Below are positions 32,961-43,695 of a stretch of 64,000 nucleotides of DNA, in pieces. The translations under genes and the position numbers were made by a program. The notes beneath the pieces are model-generated. The model worked only from the letters and a program-made list of their open reading frames with translations. It was not told the origin of the DNA and did no database searches. Origin of the DNA: Dolomedes plantarius (lineage: Eukaryota; Arthropoda; Arachnida; Araneae; Dolomedidae); NCBI GenBank assembly GCA_907164885.2, contig OU015490.1:237070579-237134578 (forward strand), given 5' to 3'. Every line of letters begins with the position of its first letter. Within the stretch, counting starts at the first letter, position 1.

Positions 32961-34289
32961 TATATATCTCATCGCATCTTTCTACGGGTTTTACAACTCA
33001 CTCTGGATTTTTCTTATCATGTAAAAAAGGTTATTTGAAATATCTTTAGTTGTTTTTACTCTCAAAATTTCATCCTTCGACATTGTCTTTAAAAAGTATG
33101 TAAGGTTGTCGTTGAAAAGCGTGTTAGTAGTTTTTATAATATATGAATTCGCATTCTTCTTTATAATCATGTAATATAATTCGAGAATAATGCAAAAATA
33201 AAACATATCGAATATTAATGCACATTTTTGCTTCAGGATATGGAACTAGAAGTTTCAAAAAAGGAAGATAATGTAGACAGAAATGAAAGCAAATTTTCTT
33301 ATGGACATAACGAGAACCCAATAAGTTTGAAATTATATTTTTCGTCGATGCGAAAATGTTTAATTTTAAGCATAGATTCACTTCATTTAACTTTATACAT
33401 CGGTTATCATACATCTTTATTATTTTTGACTTAACTAATACAATACATTAAATCTGGCATAAAGTTAAGCATCTAAAACACAACACATTTTTATACTAAA
33501 ATTTTCAAATCTCTTGCTACATGTTCGATAAAAGTTTTTCAAATGAAGCAAATAAAATAATCATTTGTTCCTTTAAGGCCCTCACTGTTTTGCTTTCAAA
33601 ATAAGCGTAAACTTCTACGCTAAAAATCGTTGAAACGTACACGGTTATTTTTTTAAATCTGGCAAATTCTTTTCAAACAAACCCATTGGGATTATATGGT
33701 TAGTTCCATGGGCCAAAATTTTTTTAAGGGCTTGTGTAAAGTGGATTTTTTTCTTTATCAGTGAATTTATGAGCATCAAACTGCCAAATCATATTCTTTT
33801 TGATTCACTTCAGAAATATCGTAAAATAGTTATAATACATAAGATGAAAGATATGAACAAATTTTCAGATTATAAACTAAAATTGAATATTTTTAAATAC
33901 CACGGAAATCAGTTTCAGTGTAAATATAAATATTTGCATAATGTTACATCATGTAACTAACGTAAAGTGAGAACATTTTAAAATTTTTAAAAATAGAGTT
34001 CAAACTTGCTGATGTAATTAGCTACACTCATAGAATGAAGTTGCATTTGTAAATGGATGATTGCTTTAAAAATATTTTTTGTCGTTGTTTGTTTCTCATA
34101 GCATATATGGATTAACGTCCATAACCTCTTATTTAGCATGTTGGATCATTATACTTATTATGTTCATGATTGTAATTTTCTTAGCCATGCGTCCACTGAG
34201 AGAAAGCGAGAAAAAATTAACTATGCATAACAACAGATGCTAAACAGAAATTATTAAAATGGATTAACAATCAAAATATAGAAAAGTCA
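32961..34289. other. Unassigned AT-rich sequence
   Basis: Open frames at 32991-33434 on both strands and 33769-33960 are lysine- and isoleucine-rich with no recognised domain. Confidence 0.45.
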
Positions 34290-34302
34290 AATAAATAAAT
34301 AA

Positions 34303-34368
<66 letters not shown>

Positions 34369-34375
34369 ATATATA
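34290..34375. repeat. (AAAT)n(AT)n(GT)n microsatellite
   Basis: AAAT units, then about 22 AT units, then GT units and a short ATATAT; it directly precedes the TA-flanked left end of the Tigger-like element. Confidence 0.95.
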
Positions 34376-36779
34376 CAGTGGTATCTCCGAAAAGCGGACA
34401 GTCATGGGACCAAAAGTTTTGACCGTTATTAGGAGGTGTCCGCTATTGGGGAGGACAACCTTTTTATAAAAAAATTGTTTGAACTTCTGTTTAACATTTG
34501 ATTGAAAATTACGGCTACATTTTTAATTAAAAAGGAAAAGTTAATTAGGTAAGAAAAGAATAACTATTTACTGCTTTACCCTTTAATTGTGGGCTAATCC
34601 TTTTATCTTGCATTAAATAATCCCAAAATACAATGTATAGGAGCTAAATTATTTTAATTACTACTGAAAAATATGTTAACAAAGTTTGATTTCTCTTTTT
34701 TTCACAGGAAACCTGTTTATCAAGGTGAATCTTCATAGGATTTATCTTCGCTAGTTCCTCCGATTCTTCATTTTTCAGAAAGAACTGTTTTCATTCTTCG
34801 CTGTATTTCAGTGCTTTTGAATAATCTTTGATTTTGCAGTCTTCTATTGGCGATTCCTCATCATCATCTTCAGAAAGGGCCAGTGCTTCAGTGCTGTCCC
34901 GATGAATGAAATTGGAAACATGTAGGTTTTCTTTCTCAATGGATATATCGTCGCCGATCTTGACATATTCTTCAACGCTGACATTTGAATCCAAATTGGC
35001 TACTGTTTCAGTAGTACTGTCAGTTGTCATTTCGCTTGTACACAAAAATCCCGTCTTCTTAAAACATTATAGAACGTACCCGGGTTCCACCCTTTTAAGG
35101 GCTGATGTATTCCTGGAAATTGCATCCAAAACAGATATCGATTTTGCCAACTCTCCGCTGGATTTGCAGGAGATAATATGTGAAAGCACATGCCTCAGAA
35201 GCAGATTTCTGTATCGTACTTTAAAGCTGCGGATAATTCCCTGATCAGGTCTCTGTAGCATTGAAGTGGTGTTAGGAGGCAAGAAAACTAAATTAACATT
35301 TTTGAGCGTTAAATCATCAGGATGGGAAGTAGCATTATCCATGAGCAGAATTATTTCCCCCCTTTTTTTTCATTATGTTGTCTAACTAAACCAACCAATC
35401 GCTCATTATCTCAGTGGTCATCCACGCTTTCTTATTTGACTACCACGAAACACTAAGTTTTCGTACATCAATGTTCTTGAAACATCTAGGCGTCTTTGCA
35501 ATAACAATTTCCAATAACAACTGGAGTTTCGAAGTCTCCCAGCATGTTGCAACACAACAAAAGAGTGAGCCACTCATTTGAAATTCTCCCACCACTACAT
35601 TTTTCACCCTTAAAACATAAGGTCTTATCGGGAAGGACGCGGTAAAAGAGGCCAGTCTCATCGGCATTGAAAATGTCTCTGTCATCATATCCTTTGCACT
35701 AAGATTTAATCTTCCCAATCCAATCTGTTACCTCATTTGAATTTACAGATTTTTCTTCGCCACAAATCTGTTTAAAAGATATGTTGTGACATGTCAGGAA
35801 TTTTTCCAGCCATCGAATCGAGGCCTTAAAAGTTTTCCCAAACTTTCACCGACTTCTCTGGCTTTTAATTGGAGCAAAACACCACTTTCAGAAATGTCCT
35901 TTGTACGAGTAGAACGGAACCGTTTCATCAACACTTATTCAATTAAACTTGTTTCTGTCTTACAAAACTTCAATTTTTTCAAATTTTAGTTCGAATTCAG
36001 GACCGACATTTTTTCGAATTCCTTCTTTATCCTTCAAAAGTTCACTAATCTACGTTTTACCAACGTAGAAACTTTCGGCAATGCTACGAACGCTCACCTT
36101 TTCCTTTTCCGCAACTTCCAAAACTTTAATTTTTTCTTTCAAATTCAATCTCTTCCTTCTCGAAGCCATTTTAACACGATCTGAATCAGTTTGCACCGTT
36201 GCACTAAACGGAATAGACAAGTAAAGTTTTAGCCTCGCTAGTGACCAATGACCAAGCTCTCCAAAACAGGTTTCGCGCCTCTAAACTCCAAGAAACACGG
36301 GGAGATTTGGTAGAATTGGAAGAAAAAAAGGGTGAGGGGAACAGAAGAATGTCATTTTGCACATTTTTGGGTAGAATTCTATTGTGTCAAGCACAGAAGG
36401 AAGGAAAAGATAAGATAAAACCTTTGTGCTCCAGGAATAAACAGGAAAACCAACGTAAATAAAGCACAAATAGCAGTAAGATGCAATTATTTTGCATACG
36501 GCCGTTTCGAAACTACAAAGGAGCTTCTTCATCACTGCAACGAACTGAGTGGCAGCTCAAAAAAGCCGAAGACTAAGCAACCAAAGAAGGACACAGAAGG
36601 AAGGGGTTGGGAAAAGTTCGTTATAAAGACGCATAAGCATATATTTTTAGCTTGCTTGTTAGAATAATTTTGAAATGTTTGCCAAAATAATTGAAAGTTT
36701 TTCAAACATATCTGTCCGCTATTCTGAGTGTCCACTATCCAGAGGGAGTAACATGGATTGTCCTATATAAATGGACTGG
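34376..36779 (-). mobile_element. Tigger/pogo-like DNA transposon, degraded, 2.4 kb
   Basis: The left terminus CAGTGGTATCTCCGAAAAGC follows TA (34374-34375). The right terminus (opposite strand) CCAGTCCATTTATATAGGAC is preceded by TA on that strand (36780-36781). Only the outermost bases and an inner AGCGGACA block (34393 and near 36715) match, so the repeats are eroded. The minus-strand interior contains a nearly full-length but broken transposase. A further (TA)n run begins 13 bases beyond the right end. Confidence 0.65.
34790..36169 (-). pseudogene. Tigger/jerky-type transposase (CENP-B-like), broken
   Basis: The minus-strand ATG at 36167-36169 begins ASRRKRLNLKEKIKVLE and then SVRSIAESFYVGKTQIS, a psq-type helix-turn-helix. 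A frameshifted middle (35440-35718) holds KNIDVRKLSVSW, a signature that precedes the second catalytic Asp. The frame 35067-35342 gives MDNATSHPDDLTLKNVNLVF and LPPNTTSMLQRPDQGIIRSF, the strongest pogo-superfamily signature, with the last catalytic D in RPDQG. The C-terminus (34791-35045) is acidic. Stops and frameshifts separate these parts, and the first catalytic Asp block could not be placed. Fossil, no activity expected. Confidence 0.8.
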
Positions 36780-36789
36780 TACTCGTGAA

Positions 36790-36792
<3 letters not shown>

Positions 36793-36823
<31 letters not shown>

Positions 36824-36831
36824 ATTGAAAT
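36793..36831. repeat. (TA)n microsatellite
   Basis: About 19 TA units immediately beyond the right end of the Tigger-like element. Confidence 0.95.
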
Positions 36832-37018
36832 TGAAAGAGATTGAAATTTATTTTCAAATGCATAGAAAAACTAGTTTAACTGTAAAATTCATGCTTGTAA
36901 AATGTTAAACCTTTTAATACATTCATTAAAAAATAATAGAGCAATACGGAAAGAGATGTATATGCTTCATTGTGATGTTGTCAATTAAAGTAAATTTTTT
37001 AAAAATAAATAGTGAAAT

Positions 37019-37022
37019 CTTT
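37019..37022. other. Target-site duplication CTTT (left)
   Basis: Identical to 46650-46653 at the other end; four bases is typical for Ty3/Gypsy integrases. Confidence 0.85.
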
Positions 37023-38389
37023 TGTTGTGAGTATGTTGTTTAGAATGATTATCGCAATGGGCACTCGGTACCATTTCGCCGTTTGAAGAATGAATACCCA
37101 TCATAACATTTAAGCCCGTAAAGTGGATAAGATTATTTTCATTGCAACCCAAAAAAACAAAACAAAATGGTGATAAATGTCAAGAAACATAACGCAAAAC
37201 TGAGTCAACAATAAAAATGGAGGCAAGAACTATTTATTAAATTATCTTATATGCAGTATACTATCCAAATTTACATTGCCTCTTAGGTCTCTCATTGTAT
37301 TTCACATTTTCGATAGTTGCCAATTTAAACACGTTCCGTATGAACCTAATTCCAAAACAAATTAGCAGTGAGTAACTTTACCCACATAAAAATATAAATA
37401 TATAAATATGTACCTTAGTATCACACAGTTACAAATAGGCTGGCTGGCGCTTAAATTACAATCTTAGAAGGAGCTCCACGAATAAAAAAATCTTAAAAAA
37501 AAACTTACCACAGCGCTGCAGGTTAAACTAAAAAAATATGAAACAGGAAAGCAAAGGCAAGATAGTAAAGCCCCTGGAATAGAAAGAGGGGATATAAAAT
37601 GAGGACTGTTCCCATGTTGAAGTTGGCCATCTCTTCCTTCAAAAAGTTTCAAGAGTTCCAACGGAGCGGAGATAGGCGTCGGGTAGGTAGAAGACAGGGT
37701 CAACCCCCTGTGATGAGCGCCGAAAAACAGAATAACTTTTTCCTTCAGAATCGAAACGACGAACCGCCGTGCCTTCTCTCCTCAAAAAACCCGCGGCCCG
37801 GGAGCCCCTGGCTCGGGTTAAATAGTGCTACCTGGCGCCGTTGTTTCAAAACGCCAAACCACCTCAGACGCACCGAAATCACTTCATATCACACTGTTGG
37901 TTCGTGTATTAATTTTTTTCTTGCATCAATTTCGTTACTTAAGCACGCTTTAATTTCAAACATAATTGGCGCTACCACTTGCGCCGCTGACGCACTGTAT
38001 TCATGCGCGCCGGTGAAATCAGTAAAGGCGCCGCAAAAATTCCTTTTGCCTGCGAAAAACATCGCTGGCCCCGTCCGTCGCGCCCCTCGAAAACTGCAAG
38101 GCCAGGAGGTATCAGGTTACGGCACGGGAACAGATAAGGAAGCTTTTCTAAAGACAGATATTTTTACCAGGGCCAGAAAAAAAAGAGTCAGAGAGAATAT
38201 AATTACTTTTTACACTTTTACATTTTACTCTTTAAACCAGCCAACCATATTTCCTTTTCCCTACGCCACCAGCTTACAATAATTAATTTACATTCCTTGG
38301 CATTAACAATTATACTTGGCATTTACACAAATTAATTAACTACACACACATCATTATGGCTAAAACCTAACAGAGCAATTAGCATAACA
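37023..38389 (-). repeat. 3' LTR of the Gypsy element
   Basis: 1,367 bp. Against the other LTR there is one substitution (A at 37941, C at 46201) and two compensating one-base homopolymer changes (the A runs near 37151 and 37495). On the minus strand a polyadenylation signal AATAAA lies at 37233-37238 and TATA-like sequence near 37393-37409, which would place U3, R and U5 in the usual order. These signals are read by eye. Confidence 0.95.
37599..38282 (+). CDS. Antisense 227-codon open frame in the 3' LTR
   Basis: On the plus strand (opposite to the element) an ATG at 37599 opens 227 codons through a relatively GC-rich part of the LTR. TATAAA lies directly before the ATG (37593-37598), too close to act as a TATA box for this start. 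The peptide is basic, with RRRVGRRQGQ, RRCF and ARKKRVR and no recognised domain. The same frame is present in the other LTR (45859-46542), differing by one residue (K versus Q). Conservation between the two LTRs only reflects recent insertion, so coding status is unproven. Confidence 0.25.
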   Translation: MRTVPMLKLAISSFKKFQEFQRSGDRRRVGRRQGQPPVMSAEKQNNFFLQNRNDEPPCLLSSKNPRPGSPWLGLNSATWRRCFKTPNHLRRTEITSYHTVGSCINFFLASISLLKHALISNIIGATTCAADALYSCAPVKSVKAPQKFLLPAKNIAGPVRRAPRKLQGQEVSGYGTGTDKEAFLKTDIFTRARKKRVRENIITFYTFTFYSLNQPTIFPFPYATSLQ

Positions 38390-38400
38390 ATATCCCCCTT
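38390..38400 (-). promoter_or_regulatory. Polypurine tract of the Gypsy element
   Basis: On the minus strand AAGGGGGATAT lies immediately before the 3' LTR start TGTTATGCTA; it primes plus-strand DNA synthesis. Confidence 0.75.
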
Positions 38401-39701
38401 GAACGAAAAAAAAAAATAAACGCAGGGAAATTTTTTTTCAACCCGCACGAGTCAAACAAAAACATAAGGAAAATACCCGAGAGCGAACAGCATCCCCGGA
38501 ACTGGACGCCGAGCGCTGACAACACACCTGCCCCCGCTGCGGAGTGTGAGTCCCCTGGCAAACTACTCTAGCGAACAGCCGTGCGTCTACGACTGCCAAC
38601 CCCTGAGAGTGCGAAAAATCTCGCAACCTAAAACTCAAATTAACTGGCAAAGCAAAACGAAAACTACACGGAGAGAAAGTGTTATGCTAATTGTTACATG
38701 CCAAAAAAAATTACAACAATAGATTTGCGTCACAAAAACTAGCACTGTTATAAACTAAAATCTACAAAAAAATTACGCTTGGTACACCTGCACTTTTATC
38801 TAGCGATCAGAGACACAATTTCAATTCAAACAGAAGGTAAACAGCAATATTAGCTACAAAAAGAATTACACACACAATATACTTAAAGTTGCAAGCAAGT
38901 GTTCTCAAAACAACAAAATGACCACCCTGGCAAAAAAAAAACTCGCACCAGCCACTCTGTAGCCGGGAACCTCTGTGCCAAGTCGACTTTGTACTACTTT
39001 GCCTAACACAGGCAACTACATTGAACATAGACTTGGTTCACACACAAAAAAAATACAGTATACTTTGCTCGTATAATACGCAAGAAAACGCAACACAAAA
39101 ACATATGTTACCACAAGGTGTAAACGAAGATCGTCCGTAGACGCTTAACAAAAACAAAAAAATACCCCTCCAACATCTTTCTCTCTTGGGAATAGCGTGG
39201 AGTGTAGGAGACAAAATCGGGGGTCACTTTACATGCTGGGATGACATTGGCAAGCATGCATTTGCCGTACAATAGGTTGACAACTAAAGAGTTGTGCAGC
39301 ACTTCCCATAACAGGGGAGAGGTCGAGACATCTTCTCTGAAGAGTTACAATACCACATATAATAAAGTCCACCAGACCTCTGGCTTGAACAGGCCAACAT
39401 TGCCGCACTACAGTTGCCACGGGTGATATTTCATGAAGGCCTGTTACACCCGGAAACAGTTTTTTTTTCTTTCGTTGGTTGTGGAAGCCATAATGCAATA
39501 TTCGACCACAAACCAAAAACAAATATAAATACACTATTAAACATAATACAAAAAAATTAACTTGGCCGACTACCAAGTGCTAACACCTTGACCTGTGGTA
39601 ACATACAAAAATTACACTATTACACTAAAAAAAAACTGGAGAATAGAACTTACATGAACATGCGGTCGTTATATTATTATGCTTGAAAACACCGCAAGAG
39701 C
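38401..39701 (-). other. 3' untranslated internal region of the Gypsy element
   Basis: 1.3 kb between the integrase stop and the polypurine tract. Minus-strand frames are short (115, 73 and 64 codons) and unrelated to each other. The 115-codon frame 39229-39576 begins with a hydrophobic segment (FFVLCLIVYLYLFLVCG) that could be a membrane span, but no envelope signature follows. It is most likely noncoding. Confidence 0.6.
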
Positions 39702-41014
39702 TTAGTCTGAAGAAGGTTTCTGCCTAGCCTGCGACCTGGTAACCATCCTAGAAGGGGGGAAGTTATCCCACCTTGAACTCCCCACTGGCGTTTGCTGCGT
39801 TGAACCCTGCTGGCGCTGTGCGTCATCAGAAGCAACCCTGGGTGCGTCCCTTGGCACATTATCCCGACCCCTGCTCGCTCTGACCGCTCGACTCTGCCCC
39901 ATCCTAGCAGAATTCACATAAACTCGCGTCTTACGCTTAGGCAACCTAGGAGCAGCACTTAAAATTATTTCGTCACTACCCTGGGGCTGGGTCTCCTTAC
40001 CGTCAGCTGGCACATCAATCTCCTCTGGCTCCGGCCACGCAGGAAAAATCTTTCTATCTGGGACTCTAGATAACCTATCTACATGAACAAGCTCCTCGTG
40101 GGAAGGATCTGCGACTAACTGTATTTTAAAGTTAACATTTGAGGTCTGCGCAACTACTCGAAAAGGGCCTTTATTACATTTTGAAAACTTTTTGCACAAG
40201 CCTGGCTTAATTGCTGGGGAAAAAAGCATAACCAAATCACCAATTTTAATTTTCTTATCTATAGCGAATTTCTTTCTGTAATTTTCCTGTGATTTGGCTG
40301 AGGTTTCCAAATGGGATTTTACAAGTTTAAAGGTACTTTGAAGGGCGGGAACTAAATTTTGACAAAAGGAGGGAGCATCATTATAGTTAATTTTACTTTC
40401 CCCTGCTAGAATATTATAAGGGAGACGCAGATCTCGACCATAAGTTACGAAAGATGGGGTCTCTTTGGTGGATAAATGTACCGCAGAACGAATAGATAAC
40501 AGGGCAAATTTTAATTTTACATCCCAGTCTGTGTGGCTGCTATTTACTAAATGTGCTAAGGCTGAGGAGATTGTGGCATGCTGTCGCTCCACCTTCGCGT
40601 TCCCGGCTGGATGGTACGCAGAAGTAGCAATGTGACGTATCTGGAATTGATTATATACGTTTGAGATGGCCTCTCCAATTAAATTTCGACCCCTATCCGT
40701 GATTAGCGTCTTGGGGCACCCGTGACGAGAAATAAAGTCAACGAGCGTCTCCGCTATTGCGTCGGATGTTAAGTTAGCAACCGGGTAAGCCTCGGGCCAC
40801 TTGGAAAACGCGCATACGTAAGCCACTATATATTTATTCCCCTGCTCCGTCTGTGGATAAGGCCCTGAAATATCTAAATGCACAGTTTGCATGGGAGCGT
40901 CCGGAATCTTTGCTCTTTGCAACTCAGCTAACCCCCCTGGTTTATGTGCCCGCTTCTCAAGGCACTGCATACAAGAGCTCACAAGATTTTTAACATGGGC
41001 ACCTAACCCTGGGC
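39702..41014 (-). CDS. pol: Pol, second part: integrase core and C-terminal domain (shifted frame)
   Basis: This frame joins pol after the nine-base homopolymer. It contains the second half of the zinc finger (SSCMQCLEKR), then the DD35E core. Counting from the valine codon at 40982, D37 is in VHLDISGPYP, D96 in LITDRGRN and E132 in NAKVERQHAT, with 35 residues between D96 and E132. A C-terminal GPF/Y-type module follows (KIGDLVMLFSP, NKGPFRVVAQ, HVDRLSRV). The last 110 residues are charged and disordered. It ends at a stop at 39702-39704. The frame has no natural start, so it depends on an unbroken pol; one base fewer in the A run would place both parts in register. Confidence 0.9.
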
Positions 41015-43695
41015 AAAAAAAAATACTGTTTTAAACGCTGGTAAGTTTTATAGTGACCCATATGACAGGCAATTAACGACTCGTGGGCTAAAGAAAAAAC
41101 TTTGTTTAAAAGACTAATGGGGAGAACAACCTTTTCTTGGGAATCCCTCCTAGATTTTCCCCTTAAATCAATACAACTTAACACTTTATCATTATTTACA
41201 TAAAATTTTATATACTCAGGCTTAATATTTACATTCTTTTCTAATAAATTTACAATTTTCTTACAAAAAGGGTCCTTCTTCTGGGCTGCCCTAAGTTCAA
41301 TTAAAAAATTCTCCTCCATGACTTCAAAGGAAACCTCCTCTTTAGAAATAGTATAGCACTGTTCGCTGTCTATAGGATCCTGGATAACGTTTACCTCCTC
41401 CTGGATTTCAAAATTAACATAACGGGAAAGAAAATCTGCCGTGGAGTTACATTTACCTTTAATGAATCGCGTTTCAAAGTTAAAATCTGCTAAGGAACAT
41501 AACCAACGGGCGATACGGGATGTGGGGTCTTTAAGTTTAAGGGCATGGGTTAGAGCAGCATGGTCAGTAAACAAAATAAATTTAGTGTTGAACAGATAGC
41601 ATTTAAAGTAATTAACTGCCCACACTACCGCTAGCAGCTCTCTCTCAGTTGCGGAATAACGCGTTTCAACGTCTTTTAACTTTCTGCTTGCAAAGGCTAC
41701 AGGGCGTGGAAAATTATCATCGTCCAACTGCACCAAAACTGCACCGGAGGCATAGCCTGATGAATCGGTATAAACAATGAAGGGCTTACTTAAATCAGGG
41801 AGTTTTAAAGTTGGGATCGCTGCAAGACCGGCACTTAAATCATCAAACTCGGCTTGCGCTTCCCTAGACCACAAAAATTTACCTTTATCTTTAGTTAGAT
41901 TGGTTAAGTGGAGGGCCCGTTTAGAGAAGTCGGGCAAAAATTTTCTATAAAAATTGAGGGTACCTAAAAAACTTCGGACTTGCTTACGAGAAGAGGGAAT
42001 TTTAAAATTTTTAATTACTTTAACGTTCTTATCCATGGGAGAAATCTGCCCATTTTTAACTTTAAATCCCAGGAAAGTAATTTCAGTTTTAAAAAAGGAA
42101 CACTTGCTAGGCTTTAATTTTAAATTATGCTGCCTTAAACGGTCAAAAACCAACTGCAACTTACTGAAATGAGACGGAATATCCTTAGAAGCAATAGCAA
42201 TGTCGTCAATATAAATCTGAATGGAGAGGTCACTCAGGTCTCCTAACACTACATTCATCAATCTTTGGAACGCGTTGGGACTCGTCGCAAGTCCAAAAGG
42301 ACTACGGGTAAAATTAAAAAGACCTTTATGGGTCGAGATTGCTAACTTGTACTGATCCTCCTCTTTAATTACTTGCTGGAAGAAACCTGAGGTCAGATCA
42401 AGCGTAGAAAAATACTTGGCACCTGCCAAAGAGTCTATTGTTTCATTTATATTTGGAATTGGAAAAGAGTCTTTGATTAGCTTCTTATTTAATTTTCTAA
42501 AGTCAACAGCAAGACGATACCCACCATCAGCTTTTTTTATTAACATAACGGGGGCCGAAAAGTCAGAGTTAGATGGCACTAAAATTCCACTTTCTAACAA
42601 AATATTCAATTGCTCATTCATCTCATTTCGGAGATGATATGGCACTCTATACGGTTTAGATTTAACAGGCTCATCATCAGTTAAATTAATATCATGCGGA
42701 ACAGTAGTACAACCGGGAAGCTCTAAAACAGAAGCAGCGAAGATGTCAGAATTTTGATTTAAAAAATTTTGCACTTTGAGTTTTAATTGAGGAGATAAAT
42801 GATTAAGTTCAAAAGTAGTATCCCAAGTTAAGTCGGCATGATCTAGAGTAGCAATCTCACCTTGGTCTACATAGTTTACCGAAGAAAAATCATTAAGCTT
42901 AAAAAGAGGCTCCACAAAACCTAACTCGGAACCTTTATTTACATGGACGTGGCTCGTACCAAAATTTGCTAGGCGTACAAAAAGGGATTTTTCCGCATTT
43001 TTGCAAATGGCATTAGCAACCAAAACGTCCGAAATATGCGCACTCGGCGTGATTAAAATTAAGTCAGAATTAGAAGGAAGCGGCGATTTAACGCATGCCG
43101 GAACAACAACCTGCTCCCCTGGGTTTAATATAACCTTACATTTCGAAAAAACCTTGATTTTTGGTGACATCTCTATTTTTACATTAACAGCGTTAACCTC
43201 CGTTACCTCTCTATCAACGGCGACACTAAAGGGAATAAAGGTGAAATCCGGGCACACAATCATACTCTCCTTAAAATCAATATTTATGTTATATTTAGCA
43301 AGGAAAGGAATCCCCAAAATGAGGTCAAAATGACTGGATATGGAACCGTGAATAATATTAAAATTTTCGCAACATCGAAAATTTGCAAAATCAAAATACA
43401 ACTCACATTGCGACTCAATCTGTAATGAATTACCCGAAACGGTTCTAAGGGGAATGCTGCACTCCGACCCACTCAAAATTTTAAAATGCTGAACTTGCTT
43501 CTTGCCAATTAAATTTACAGAGCTACCCGAATCTAAAAGAGCAATCAAAATCTTATCTTGGGCAACAATCTCTACGATTGGCCAATTTAAAGCCTTTGCG
43601 CCCGCTGTGTTTGAATAATTCTCGGCATACCGCCAGTTTGAAGGCCCCATAATACCACTAGGCTGGCTTCCTAACGAGGGCTGTAATAGTTTAAA
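40990..43695 (-). CDS. pol: Pol, first part: protease, reverse transcriptase, RNase H, integrase zinc finger
   Basis: The frame is open from the slippery site (43695) to a stop at 40990-40992; the first ATG is at 43650 but is not needed if the frameshift is used. Numbering from that Met: protease active site LLDSGSS (D40); reverse transcriptase with VDFRKLNKK, STLDLTSGFFQQ (first catalytic Asp) and YIDD (residues 480-483); RNase H with VYTDSSG (D about 629), ATERELLAVVWAV and FTDHAAL. The start of the integrase HHCC finger follows (CHMGHYKTYQRLKQ). The frame is then lost at a run of nine A on the plus strand (41015-41023), so translation ends shortly after. All catalytic residues seen so far are intact. 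Confidence 0.93.
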   Translation of the reverse strand, partial: FKLLQPSLGSQPSGIMGPSNWRYAENYSNTAGAKALNWPIVEIVAQDKILIALLDSGSSVNLIGKKQVQHFKILSGSECSIPLRTVSGNSLQIESQCELYFDFANFRCCENFNIIHGSISSHFDLILGIPFLAKYNINIDFKESMIVCPDFTFIPFSVAVDREVTEVNAVNVKIEMSPKIKVFSKCKVILNPGEQVVVPACVKSPLPSNSDLILITPSAHISDVLVANAICKNAEKSLFVRLANFGTSHVHVNKGSELGFVEPLFKLNDFSSVNYVDQGEIATLDHADLTWDTTFELNHLSPQLKLKVQNFLNQNSDIFAASVLELPGCTTVPHDINLTDDEPVKSKPYRVPYHLRNEMNEQLNILLESGILVPSNSDFSAPVMLIKKADGGYRLAVDFRKLNKKLIKDSFPIPNINETIDSLAGAKYFSTLDLTSGFFQQVIKEEDQYKLAISTHKGLFNFTRSPFGLATSPNAFQRLMNVVLGDLSDLSIQIYIDDIAIASKDIPSHFSKLQLVFDRLRQHNLKLKPSKCSFFKTEITFLGFKVKNGQISPMDKNVKVIKNFKIPSSRKQVRSFLGTLNFYRKFLPDFSKRALHLTNLTKDKGKFLWSREAQAEFDDLSAGLAAIPTLKLPDLSKPFIVYTDSSGYASGAVLVQLDDDNFPRPVAFASRKLKDVETRYSATERELLAVVWAVNYFKCYLFNTKFILFTDHAALTHALKLKDPTSRIARWLCSLADFNFETRFIKGKCNSTADFLSRYVNFEIQEEVNVIQDPIDSEQCYTISKEEVSFEVMEENFLIELRAAQKKDPFCKKIVNLLEKNVNIKPEYIKFYVNNDKVLSCIDLRGKSRRDSQEKVVLPISLLNKVFSLAHESLIACHMGHYKTYQRLKQYFFLPRVRCPC

